Position numbers and translations under genes: made by a program. Below the pieces are notes generated by a model. It saw only the letters and a list, made by a program, of their open reading frames with translations, ran no database searches and was not told the DNA's origin. Below, piece by piece: positions 18,132 through 26,899 of a DNA stretch of 64,000 nt (positions are counted from its first letter, which is position 1; each line of letters starts with the position of its first letter). The DNA comes from Rhodosorus marinus. Its lineage: Eukaryota > Rhodophyta > Stylonematophyceae > Stylonematales > Stylonemataceae. Location: assembly GCA_029953675.1 (NCBI GenBank), contig JAMWBK010000012.1:1054001-1118000 (forward strand). Reading direction: 5' to 3'.

Positions 18132-18240
18132 ATGTTGGAGGCGCGTGATCTTTGCTTTCGGCAACCTGTTTTTCCCCTCGGTTCTTTTTTTTTCAGTTTC
18201 CGAGTGTTAATAAAGCCAGTAAACTTATTCATTCAGTTCA
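18132..18240 (+). mobile_element. LINE-C variant 3' end joined to the preceding tail
   Basis: The sequence re-enters the family at ATGTTGGAGGCGCGTGATC and runs through a diverged 3' UTR (TTTCCCCTCGG, a T-run, TTTCAGTTTCCGAGTG) to an ATTCATTCA-type tail. Only about 100 bp of 3' terminus. Confidence 0.7.
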
Positions 18241-18379
18241 ATACAACCTCCAAATCCATTGGCCGGAAGTTTATTTGCCAAGAAACCACCGGGAAGCATC
18301 TTTGGCGTCCTACATAGTGCCTCTCGATGGTCCTCCATCTCGTAGAGGTACCAAGCGCAAACTAGTGAAACCTCGTGGT

Positions 18380-18760
18380 CACCTGTGACGATAGCTGACG
18401 TACGAAGGACGTTGATCTCGCAGTTCCTAATCCTCAGGCTAGTCGTTATTTGAGATGTCGCAAAAGCAGAGTCGAAACTGGGGCTTTGTCTTCTTCGGAT
18501 GTTCGGGCTTCGGCTCTAGCTCATCGTCTGGTACCTCCGGTCATTGAGAGCTTCGGGACTGTGGATTCCGTTGGCTCTCGTTGGCTTCGGGAATTGTTCC
18601 GCGAACGCCCTGACCGTCCCTCCCGTTGTTTTTGCGTTGAAGTTTCTTGCTGTGGCGTATGAACGCTGCTTTGATATTGGAGGCGCGCTATTTTCGATGC
18701 GCGTAGTACTTTTTTTTCCATCGAGGTTTTTTGCGTTCAGAGCCTAAATGCATACAACCA
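18380..18760 (+). mobile_element. LINE-C 3' fragment (RLE region onward), decayed
   Basis: It begins in the RLE region (GACGTTGATCTCGCAGTTCC, encoding VDLAVPNP) and continues through ECFG-like, SVGSRWLRELFRERPD and WRM segments to a degraded 3' UTR. Frameshifts are present. Confidence 0.75.
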
Positions 18761-18764
18761 TAGG

Positions 18765-19103
18765 GCCGCCTGGGCTTCGATGGTCTTCTCCCAAAGAGTT
18801 AAAATATGCGGGGGCCTTGTGTCTTCCCCAGGCACTCGTGCTTCGGCTCTAGCTCATTGCCTGGTACCTCTGATCATTGAGTGCTTTGGGTTTATGGATT
18901 ACGTTGGTTCTTGTTGGCCTGGGGAATTGTTCCGCGAACGCCCCTGCCCGTCTGTCCTGTTTGTTTACCCGTTTAAGTTTCTCGCTGTGGCGTATGAGCG
19001 CCACTTTGATGTTGGAAGCGCGATCTTCGCCGCGCTTAGTCCTTTTTTTCCCTTCGGGGTTTTTTTCTGTCAGCCTCCGATTAAAGCAATTCATTCAATT
19101 CAT
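18765..19103 (+). mobile_element. LINE-C 3' fragment, decayed
   Basis: It encodes SSPGTRASALAHCLVPLIIE, then a frame-shifted ELFRER region. It ends in the family 3' UTR with TCAGCCTCCGATTAAAGCAA and an ATTCATTC tail. Same orientation as the preceding three fragments. Confidence 0.75.
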
Positions 19104-19165
19104 TCTCCCTAGTCCCTAGTTTCCTTTTACGTCTTGCGTAGCGCATCAAGCTACGGTCGGAAAAC
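19104..19165 (+). mobile_element. LINE-D 3'-UTR remnant
   Basis: CCCTAGTCCCTAGTTTCC, TTTTACGTCTTGCGTAGCGC and ATCAAGCTACGG match the LINE-D 3' UTR at 2605-2655. It is joined directly to the LINE-C ATTC tail. Confidence 0.65.
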
Positions 19166-19319
19166 CGGCATAGGGTAATGCAGGAAATGAATTACCCACC
19201 CCCAGCCGGGGTTATATAGATGCCGCTCGGTAGATATAAAATTTTCACAGAACCGGGTGGTGGAATCACCCGTTTATTGCCCACTCCCTCAAAAACGCGT
19301 TACGCTGCCTTGTTCATGT

Positions 19320-19411
19320 TGAATGAATTGGTTTAATCGAAGGCTGAAACAGAAAAACCCCGAGGAGAAAAAAAAAAGACCAAGCGCGGCGAAGATCGCA
19401 CGGCTCCAACA
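19320..19411 (-). mobile_element. LINE-C 3'-terminal fragment
   Basis: The reverse complement gives the 3' UTR (GCGCTTGGTC, T-run, CCTCGGGG, TTTCAGCCTTCGATTAAACC) ending in AATTCATTC. About 90 bp; the 5' end coincides with the tail of the next minus-strand LINE-C fragment. Confidence 0.7.
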
Positions 19412-19713
19412 TCGAACGAATGGTTTAATCGGAGGCTGAAAAAAAAACCCCGAGGGGAAAAAAAGACTAAGCGCGGCGAAGTACTCGCGCCTCCAACATC
19501 AAAGCGGCATTCATGCGCCACAGCAGGAAACTTAAGCGGGTAAACAACGATTGAAGACGGTCAGGGCGTTCGCGGAACAACTCCCGAAGCCAGCGAGAAC
19601 CAACAGAGTCCATGAACCCAAAGCACTCAATGATCAGGGGTACCAAGCGATGTGCTAGTGCCGAAGCACGAACACCAGGGGAAGACAAAGCCCCCGCGTA
19701 TTTGATCTCACAT
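19412..19713 (-). mobile_element. LINE-C 3' copy, apparently identical to the complete element
   Basis: From the ATTCG tail to the coding stretch KYAGALSSPGVRASALAHRL the sequence appears identical to 54330-54620 of the complete LINE-C by eye. The two copies are therefore of recent common origin. The fragment stops at TTTGATCTCAC, where another LINE-C piece begins. Confidence 0.85.
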
Positions 19714-19937
19714 CAAAGCAGCGTTCATACGCCACAGGAAGAAACTTAAACGGGTAAACAATGAAGATAGACGGTGAGGGCGTTCGCGGAACAATTCCCC
19801 AGGCCGACGAGAACCAACGGAATCCATAAACCCAAAGCACTCAATGACCGGAGGTACCAGGCGATTAGCTAATGCCGAAGCACGAATGCCTGGGGGAGAC
19901 AGCGGCTCACCATATTTCAACTCTTTGCGACGTCTCA
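19714..19937 (-). mobile_element. LINE-C 3' fragment truncated by an LTR element
   Basis: It encodes RRRKELKYGEPLSPPGIRAS, then SVGSRRPGELFRERPH with a frame-shifted end. The right boundary coincides with the TG of the Copia-like LTR at 19938. Confidence 0.75.
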
Positions 19938-20150
19938 TGTTAGAGCTGGAAGTTCTTACAGAGTTATAGAGACCCGTGGAGGCGCATCACAGTTCCCTTT
20001 TTTTCCGTACTCAAGAACCCATCTGATCATGGAGGAGCTGGCATATTATATACGCTACAATGGTCCTAGCTATAGGAGTAGCTGGTTCTAATCTAAGTCA
20101 ATAGCCCTAGACTAGCATGAGGTGCCTAGCTCACATATGGGGTTCCAACA
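19938..20150 (-). mobile_element. 3' LTR of a Copia-like element with short internal remnant
   Basis: A 213-bp unit starts TGTTAGAG and ends TTCCAACA on the plus strand (TGTTGGAA...CTCTAACA on minus). On the minus strand it is directly preceded by a purine-rich tract (GGAGCGGGGGAG, 20151-20165), as expected for the polypurine tract before a 3' LTR. A TATTATATA motif near 20047 could be the LTR TATA box. About 80 bp of putative internal sequence continue to about 20240. The 5' LTR and pol are absent; assignment to Copia rests on general LTR style only. Confidence 0.6.
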
Positions 20151-20254
20151 CTCCCCCGCTCCGAATACTTGTCCTGGCTATCTTCAACTGCTAATCCTTG
20201 ACTTGCATATCAGAACCTTGTATGTCTAGTAATACGGTTGCTTCTCCTTCTTCA

Positions 20255-20350
20255 GTGGTGGTTTTACTGGACTGTACTAGCAGTGGTTTTACTAGTGCGC
20301 GAGCTCCACAATCGGCTCAGGCCCGGGTAATCGGCAACCGGTGAGGGTGA
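20255..20350 (-). mobile_element. LINE-A fragment with tail-like repeats
   Basis: GTGGTTTTACT occurs twice (reverse complement of AGTAAAACCAC) before GCGCGAGCTCCACAATCGGC, the antisense of the LINE-A ADYPGLSRLWSSR-type region. It shows short tail repeats joined to the middle of another LINE-A. Confidence 0.6.
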
Positions 20351-20429
20351 AAGTGGCACTTAACCGGCGTAGGAGTCCCAGATATTCAAGAGGAAAACAC
20401 ACTTGGATCGATTCGTAAATAGTGAATGA

Positions 20430-20576
20430 TGTTGGTCACGTGGAGAAGTCGGGTTTGGAGTGGTTGCGGAAATGTTTCACTGAGCATCCTGTTGAATACT
20501 TGGAACTTCTACGGCGCTTAAGTGTCTCTCTGTGGCGATATTCGAGTAGCATGCTTGCCGAGGCGCGCCATCGGCT
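20430..20576 (+). mobile_element. LINE-A C-terminal fragment
   Basis: It encodes GHVEKSGLEWLRKCFTEHPV, EYLELLRRLSVSLWRYSS and MLAEARHR of the LINE-A C terminus. It ends abruptly at a join with Ty3 RT sequence instead of the LINE 3' UTR. Confidence 0.8.
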
Positions 20577-20577
20577 C

Positions 20578-20822
20578 ACAAAAAGGACGTAGAACAACGC
20601 CTTTGCCTCGACTATTGGCGTTTGAACGCAATCACGTTCCCGAATTGACGACTGTTTAGCTTCTGCTGAGCAAGCAGATTTCTTTTCAGTCATCGATTTG
20701 CGTAGCGAACCCTGCCAGCTACGATTGGAGGAAGCAGATGTACGAAAAACCGCGTTCATAACACCGTTTGGACTTTGCCAGTGGTTGGTTATGCCGTTTG
20801 GTCCAACCAGCGCCCCGGACTA
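20578..20822 (+). mobile_element. Ty3-type reverse transcriptase fragment (plus strand)
   Basis: Encodes the RT core: LCLDYWRLNAITFP, FFSVIDLRSEPCQLRLEEAD, VRKTAFITPFGLCQW and VMPFGPTSAPD, with a stop near the start. The same region recurs inverted at 21060-21320 with few differences. Confidence 0.85.
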
Positions 20823-20825
20823 GGT

Positions 20826-20925
20826 AGGGAAGCGTGCAAACCCTGGCACGCTTCCCTACCTAGTTCTTAGTTCCTTTTCACGCTTTGCGTGGCGCTTTAG
20901 GCTACGCCAATAAAACCAGTTGTAA
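20826..20925 (+). mobile_element. LINE-A 3' UTR copy with a palindromic start
   Basis: GCACGCTTCCCTACCTAG, TTCTTAGTTCCTTTTCACGC and GGCTACGCCAATAAAACC are the LINE-A 3' end. Its first 17 bp are repeated inverted just upstream (TAGGTAGGGAAGCGTGC), forming a small palindrome at the join with Ty3 sequence. Confidence 0.7.
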
Positions 20926-20934
20926 GAAAGCTTT

Positions 20935-21530
20935 TCGAGATGCTGATGGTGCTCTGCTTCGCTTCGCGAAAATATGACGATGTCATCGAAAAAGATCGCT
21001 ACACACTTGCCCAACGGGTCAAAAAAAAGGTGTTGAAGATCCCTTCGAAGGTGTCCGGGGCGTCGTTTCGACCACACGTCATAACCAACCACTGGCAAAG
21101 TCCAAACGGTGTTATGAACGCGGTTTTTCGTACATCTGCTTCCTCCAATCGTAGCTTGCAGTGTTCGCTACGCAAATCGATGACTGAAAAGAAATCTGCT
21201 TGCCCAGCAGAATCTAAACAGTCGTCAATTCGCGATCGTGATTGCGTTCAAACGCCTATAGTCAAGGCAAAGGCGTTGTCCTACGTCCAAAGGCGTTGTC
21301 CTACGTCCTTTTTGTCAACAAGAAGGCACGTTGCCGCGTAGGGGGAAGAACTGGGCCTAATCAGCCCGTTCTGTAATGGCTCCTGCACCTGTCTCCTCAA
21401 CTGCTGCTGGTTGCGCAGACTCATTCTATATGGTCTCGGTGCTGGTGGGCTTGCGCCAGGTTTCAACGAGTTCGAAGTTGACTTCTCTCCATAGTAGTAA
21501 GTCCTTGACGTTTTCCGTAGAAACATCGAG
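20935..21530 (-). mobile_element. Ty3-type pol fragment (minus strand)
   Basis: The minus strand encodes linker and RT: YYGEKSTSNSLKPGASPPAP, MSLRNQQQLRRQVQEPLQNG, LIRPSSSPYAATCLLVDKKD, the DLRSE/TAFITPFG core and FFDDIVIFSRSEAEHHQHLE, whose FFDD is the active site. A duplication of GGACGTAGGACAACGCCTTT and frameshifts inactivate it. No LTR is attached. Confidence 0.85.
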
Positions 21531-21624
21531 CAACGCTTCCCTACCTAGTTCTTAGTTCCTTTTCACGCTTTGCGTAGCACTTTAGGCAATGCTAATAAAA
21601 CAAGGTGATCCTTGTGGGCCTGTG
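21531..21624 (+). mobile_element. LINE-A 3' tail joined to a 22-bp LINE-A RT fragment
   Basis: CTTCCCTACCTAGTTCTTAG to GCAATGCTAATAAAAC is a LINE-A tail. It is followed immediately by AAGGTGATCCTTGTGGGCCT, which matches the LINE-A RT (KGDPCGP) at 2697-2718. The next 64 bp to the U2 start are not recognised, except for a tail-like GGCTATGTTAGT at 21678-21689. Confidence 0.6.
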
Positions 21625-21688
21625 CAGTAAGCGGTCTCAGTTGGATGTATCAGTATTACGTCCAGTGTAGCTTTAAGGCTATGTTAGT

Positions 21689-21880
21689 ATCTTCTCGGCC
21701 TTTTGGCTAAGATCAAGTGTAGTATCTGTTCTATCAAGTGTAACAACTTGATGCATCTAAATTTTAGATGCTTTTGTTACAAATATTTTTCTGGAGGGGT
21801 TTATGTTTGGTTAGTGGCTTGCCAAGCCCGTTTACCGCGCTTTGCTCAGATTTTGCACTGCTTTCTGTTGCGGAGCACCT
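21689..21880 (+). ncRNA. U2: U2 spliceosomal snRNA sequence (gene or retrocopy)
   Basis: The 5' end begins ATCTTCTCGGCCTTTTGGCT and continues AAGATCAAGTGTAGTATCTG, nearly identical to the universally conserved U2 start. The branch-point recognition sequence GTAGTA is at 21719-21724. Stem IIa (ATCAAGT...ACTTGAT) and stem IIb (GCATCTAA...TTAGATGC) fold perfectly. An Sm-like site (ATTTTTCTGG) follows at about 21785, then a GGCTT/AAGCC stem and a terminal hairpin with a UUUUGCACUGC loop resembling the U2A'/U2B'' loop. All known U2 domains are present in order over about 190 nt. The sequence is fused at its 3' end to LINE-A RT and preceded at its 5' end by a LINE-tail-like motif. It may be a retrotransposed chimera and not the expressed gene; no snRNA promoter is recognised. 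Confidence 0.87.
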
Positions 21881-21887
21881 CTTTTAC

Positions 21888-23711
21888 TTCTGCGCGTACC
21901 ACGATGACGTAACATTGCTGGGCACCCCTGACACCCTGGCTAGGGGACTGACCGCGATCGAAGCGATTGCACGTCGCGTCGGTTTGACTGTGGAAACAGA
22001 AAAATGTCGCTTTCTCCCCCCGAGGGACGTGTCGCTGAACTCTCTGCCACCCACTCTGCGACTAATCAGCGAACGTGAAGGGTTCGAACACCACGGCGTC
22101 GGATTGGGGACTGACAACTTTGTCCAAGCATCCTGCGAGCGAGTTTTGGCACGGCACAAGCAACTCACCGACGCCATTGAGCACCTACCCGACAGCATGC
22201 TGCAATCGGCCTGCTTGCTTTCCCGCTTTTGTGCCGGTCCCAGACTCAACTACTGGTTGCGCAGCCTGCCTCCAGCTTGGGGCTCGTGGATCGCGGCTAA
22301 AGCCGACGAAATGACCCTGCAACACTGGGGAACGCTCTTGGATGAGCCCCTCGATCTTGAAGCTGCTCCCGACAGGGACTTTATTCGTGCACAGATCGCT
22401 CTACCGTTGCGATTAGGGGGATTCGGCGTCGCAGACCGTGGGCTGGTATGCTCGCCAGCGGCGGTTGCCTCCTGGGCTACCGCGCTGCGAACGTTGGTGA
22501 CCTTCCAGATGCGAAGTGCCTGCCTCTTGGCTCGAGCTTTGACCAACGAGGATCCAGTGAGCCTGCCGCCCCCGCTTTTGACAATTTATGATGGTCTTCA
22601 ACACGCGTTCAGGAGGTGCAACGCCGTGCCCGACGCAAATCGGTCCCGCTTTCGTTCCTGGAGGGAGCTGTTATGGGGACGAGCTGAAGCGATTGAGGAT
22701 TCTCCCCTCGACCGAGTTCTTGCCGATGACGGAGAGGCTAGCCCCGGGTCCCCTGTTGCAGACTACCCGGGTTTGAGCCGATTGTGGAGCTCCCGCACTG
22801 ATGTTTCAACATAGCCTCACCTGGGGCCAACACAGTGCCGCTCCGCTCACACAGTCATGCTCAATTCTCCTCTCACGCCGCCTACCACTGCCGCTCGTCT
22901 CCGCGGCATGGGAGGCCACCTCTCACACTTGTGGTTAACCACTCTACCGTCGTCATTGAGTCATCGTCTCGATGCTTTCCAGTTCCGTTCTGCCGCACGG
23001 ATCTATCTCGGTTTGCCACAGGCTCCGTGGCACTCTAATCGGCCGTCTTTCTGTCAGGGATGTGAGAGCCGGATTGACGCTTGTGGCTACCACTTCCTGG
23101 GTTCCTGCGGACTGTTGCGAGGTCTCCGTACGAGGCGTCACACTCGCCTCAAGTACATCCTCAGCGAATTTTTGACTCGGATAGGGCATACGGTTGAGGT
23201 TGAGTCGGAACTGCCCAGATCAATCTCGGACCCTGCACCGCCCCGTTGTATAGCCGATCTCCTCGTCTCCGACGCTGCTGCCAGACGCTCAACATATGTG
23301 GACCTTGTGATTACCTGACCCGTGGCCAGCGCCTACCTGACCGCAGCCGCCCGCCGCCGGGGGGCCGCGGCTTCGGCCCTTCGAAGAGTTAAGGAACGAC
23401 GGTATGCTGAGAGCATGGCCAGTCTGCCTTGCGCTGAGGGTCGCTCTCACCGATTCCAGCCATTCATTGTGGAAAGCTTTGGTCACGTGGATAAGTCGGG
23501 TTTAGAGTGGTTGCGGAAATGTTTTGCTGAGCATCCTACTGAATATTTGGCGCTCTTGAGGCGTTTAAGTGTCTCCCTTTGGCGATATTCCAGCGACATG
23601 CTTTCCGAGGCGCGCCATCGGCGCCTGGGGTTGCATGCTTCCCTCCCTAGTTATTAGTTCATCTTCACGCCTTGCGTAGCGCTTCAGGCTATGCTAGTAA
23701 AGTCCAGTAAA
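21888..23711 (+). mobile_element. LINE-A copy fused to U2 snRNA (RT core to 3' end)
   Basis: The copy starts at the RT active site (YHDDVTLLG) directly after the U2 sequence. It continues through the RT thumb (DRDFIRAQIALPLRLGG), the knuckle CQGCESRIDACGYHFLGSC and the RLE-like RCIADLLVSD...YVDLVIT. The C-terminal FQPFIVESFGHVDKSGLEWL block and the 3' tail (GGCTATGCTAGTAAAGTCC) follow. The frame is broken near 22800 by a small indel and at 23316-23318 by TGA. The same TGA is present in the copy at 60748-62118. Very little other decay, so a recent insertion. Confidence 0.9.
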
Positions 23712-23715
23712 ACCG

Positions 23716-25644
23716 CTGGTTGCGATCTCATCCCCAGGTCGTTCTGCACTTTGATTTTGACCGTTTCTCGGGCACCTGCCTGTCTCCCGGAGAAGTAGCA
23801 GGACTCTCTCAGCGCGAAGCCAGCGTGAAAGCCGCAGCCAGCCATTGGCTACGCCTTCACCGCATTTAGCGCATCCTTTTGGAGCGCTTCGCGTCGGGGC
23901 CACGCCACCTGCGTGCCGCCGTCTCTACCCTTTTCGACCGGGAGAGGCGCCTTGTGTTGACGTCGAGTCACAGGCGGGAGTTACAGAGGTTAGGGGTACT
24001 AGAGGGCTCTGCTTCCAACACCACGTCCAGTGAGAGTGGTGAGGAATGGGAGCAGAGTGAGAGCATATCGGTGGAGAACGCCCCTATTACTTTGCTGAAG
24101 CGCGAGGGAGCTATCCCGCGAGCCTAGCGGAGTGGGCGTATTACCACTCTGGTGAGGTTAGGCGGAAAACGTGCGAGGACCGACTCCCCCGGGTCTAAGG
24201 GGGAGAAGCACGATTAGCTGCCCGGGCAGGGCTGCGAGGTCGCAGCCGATGGATTTGCAGTCCTATGTCGTGAAGGAGGGCGGAGACTGGGGTATTTGGC
24301 GTACGCGTTTACGAAGTTGGCTCCGGCGTTGGATGTCTTTGGAAGGAGGCTTGCTTCCCCTGCGTGGCAGGATTCCGCCTGTCGTCTTACCTCGCGGCGA
24401 GCTCTTGGTGGCTGGGACCATCCTGGACTTCATTTTCACGAGCCTGGCGCGTAACCTTCGGGACACCGTCATGTGGGAATTTCTGGGGGTCGTGCCGCGC
24501 CTGATTCTGGCCCCAACACACACGCTGGAGCGCAGATGGCGTGTCCGAGATCGGCTGGCGATGTTCCTGAAAGGGGAGTTTGAGGTGTTGCAGCGCCTCT
24601 CCTCCCCTACGAAGAAAGTCTTGCCCCGACGGTGTCGTCTCTGTTCCTCTCGTCCGACTTGGGCTTGCTACCCTAGTTTGAGGCATTATTGGACCATCCG
24701 GAGTTGGCCCGGTTTCAGATCGACCTTACAGTCAACGAGTCTGACCTAGAGGAGTTGCTTCGTACCTCGCGTCGTGGACGCTGCCCTGGACCCTCAGGGC
24801 TCCGCACCGAATTATTGCAGGCCTTCGGCAAAGCTGGCCAGAGCGCGCTGCTCAAGATTCTGAACAAACTGTTCCAAGGCACGTCGGGTGGGTCTGCCCC
24901 CTGGGAACACCTCCGTCGAGCACAGCTTTGCCTGATCACGAAGCCTGACCATCAGCCGGCCCGCCCGCGTCTCCGGCCGATCGGTAAGGTCGAGAGTCTA
25001 CGGAAATTGGCCGGAACCCCAGACTAACGCCAGCGCCGTCGCCAGCGGGTCACAGCCTTTATGGCGCCCTTGCAAGTGGGGGGGGGATTTTCTGGTGGTT
25101 GTGAATTGATCACCCATGGGATCGAGCTGGAGCGTGCCCGTAGGCCGGAGTGGGGAGTTTTGGTGGTTGATTTTCGAAACGCATTCAACAGCGTCTCGCG
25201 GACGCATGCGTTGGAGGTGATCCGACGGGTTTTTCTGGAGGCGTGGCCATTTCTCTCTGGTCTTTACGGAAGGGGGAGCCTTCCCTACTGGATCAGGGAG
25301 GGCACTGTTTTCGAAGCACATACTGGAGTCCAAAAAAGCGATCCTTGCGGGCCTCTACTTCATGCCTGTGCCCTGCAGCTCGTTCTCCTGCGTCTCGCGA
25401 ATGAGGTGCCGGCTCTTCGTATCTACGCCTATCACGACGACGTGACCCTGCTGGGCGACCCTGAAACCCTAGCTCGGGGGTTGACCCAGATCGAAGCGAT
25501 TGCATGTGGAGTAGGTCTGACGGTGGAACTAGAAAAGTGTCGTTTTCTCGTTCCGAGTGAAGCTTCGATGCCCTCTCTGCCATCTAATCTACGAATCATT
25601 GGCGAATGTGAAGGGTTCGAGCACCACGGCGTCGGTTTCGGGAG
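23716..25644 (+). mobile_element. LINE-A 5' half (ORF1 end, ORF2 N terminus, RT), truncated at its 3' side
   Basis: It begins at the tail of the preceding LINE-A and contains the otherwise missing upstream part of the family. There is a remnant of ORF1 (about 23880-24125) and a probable ORF2 start at 24249 (MDLQSYVVKEGGDWGIWRTR). The N-terminal region is comparable to LINE-C ORF2 (RLRSWLRRW, LDFIFTSLARN, MFLKGEFEVLQRL). The RT palm follows (GRCPGPSGLRTELLQ, LVVDFRNAFNSVSR, GVQKSDPCGP, YAYHDDVTLLG). Frameshifts break it into several pieces. It stops after GFEHHGVGFGS, where 24 bp of LINE-B 3' terminus follow. Confidence 0.85.
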
Positions 25645-25668
25645 CAAGGGTTACGTTAGTCTGGGGTA
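25645..25668 (+). mobile_element. LINE-B 3'-terminal stub
   Basis: GGGTTACGTTAGTCTGGGGT is the exact 3' end of LINE-B as seen at 36450-36470. Only the terminus is present. It is followed by an A-rich run and the satellite array. Confidence 0.6.
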
Positions 25669-25689
25669 AAAAAAAACAAAAAAAAACCA

Positions 25690-26738
25690 CCTGCTTCTTG
25701 TAAATTATGGAAATTATCGTTGTAGGAGTCAATAAAATTATATTTTTTGACACGAAATATTGAATCGGTTATTGTTTTTTCACTATGAGGATTTATCAGT
25801 TTTCCTCTCCAATTGCACTGATCAGTTGGGAGAGGTGGGGAGGGAAAATTATGGTAATTATCGTTGTAGGAGTCAATAAAATTATATTTTTTGATCCAAA
25901 ATATTGAATCTGTTTATTGTTTTTTCACTATGAGAAACTAGTCGTTTTCCTCTCCAATTGAACTGGTCAGTTGGGAGAGGAAGGAGGAAAATTATCGTAA
26001 TTATCGTTGTAGGAGTCAATAAAATTATATTTTTGAGACGAAATATTGAGTCTGTTATTGTTTTTCCACTATGAGGGATTATTCGTTTTCCTCTCCAATT
26101 GAACTGGTCAGTTGGGAGTGGGAAGGAGGGAAACTTACGGTAATTATCGTTGTAGGAGTTAATAAAATTATATTTTTTGACCCGAAATATTGAGTCGGGT
26201 ATTGTTTTTTTCACTATGAGAAATTATTCGTTTTCCTCTCCAATTGAACTGGTCAGTTGGGAGAGGGGGGGGAGGGAAAATTATGGTAATTATCGTTGTA
26301 GGAGTTAGAAATTTTTTTAAATTTTTTTACACGAAACATTGAGCCTGTTATTGTTTTTTGACTATGAGGAATTACTCGTTTTCCTGTCCAACTGGTCAGT
26401 TGGGGGAGGTGCAGAGGAAACTTATGGTAATTATCGTTGTAGGAGTCAATAAATTTAAATTTTTTGACACGAAATATTGAATCGGTTATTGTTTTTTCAC
26501 TATGAGAGGTTATTCGTTTTCCTCTCCAATTGAACTAGTCAGTTGGGAGAGGTGCGGAGGGAAATTTATGGAAATTATCGTTGTAGGAGTTAATAAAATT
26601 ATATTTTTTGAATCGAAATACTGAATCGGTTACTGTTTTTTCACTACGAGAAATTATTCGTTTTGCTCTCGAGTTGATCTGGTCAGCTGGGAGCGGAAAG
26701 GTGGGAAACTTATGGTAATTATCGTGAGTCAATAAAAT
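25690..26738. repeat. 144-bp AT-rich satellite array, left part (about seven units)
   Basis: The landmark CAGTTGGG (once CAGCTGGG) recurs at 25823, 25968, 26109, 26254, 26397, 26540 and 26684, spacings 141-145 bp. Each unit carries TTATCGTTGTAGGAGT, AATAAAATTATATTTTTTGA, CGAAATATTGA and a hairpin, CCTCTCCAATTGAACT paired with CAGTTGGGAGAGG. No coding potential. The last unit is interrupted by the Ty3 element at 26739 and the array resumes at 31131. Confidence 0.92.
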
Positions 26739-26845
26739 TGTTGGCGCACGGTTGTAGTCAGACAGAACGACACCATCAGGGGGAAAAATTCTTTGGACTT
26801 ATCAAGCAACTCTTCGTGAGGGGGTTTCTTGGACGCAAAGATCCA
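26739..26845 (+). repeat. 5' LTR of the short-LTR Ty3 element
   Basis: Begins TGTTGGCGCACGG and ends AAAGATCCA. A possible tRNA primer site starts at TGGTGGATTTCC a few bases downstream; the tRNA was not identified. Confidence 0.85.
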
Positions 26846-26899
26846 ATATTTGGTGGATTTCCGGGGCTCAAGAGGCCGGAACCTGGTGATTGAAGAAAA

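Noticed and set aside
25690-26738. 144-bp tandem array as a CRISPR array
   Set aside because: Whole units repeat without unique spacers and the genome is eukaryotic; it is satellite DNA.
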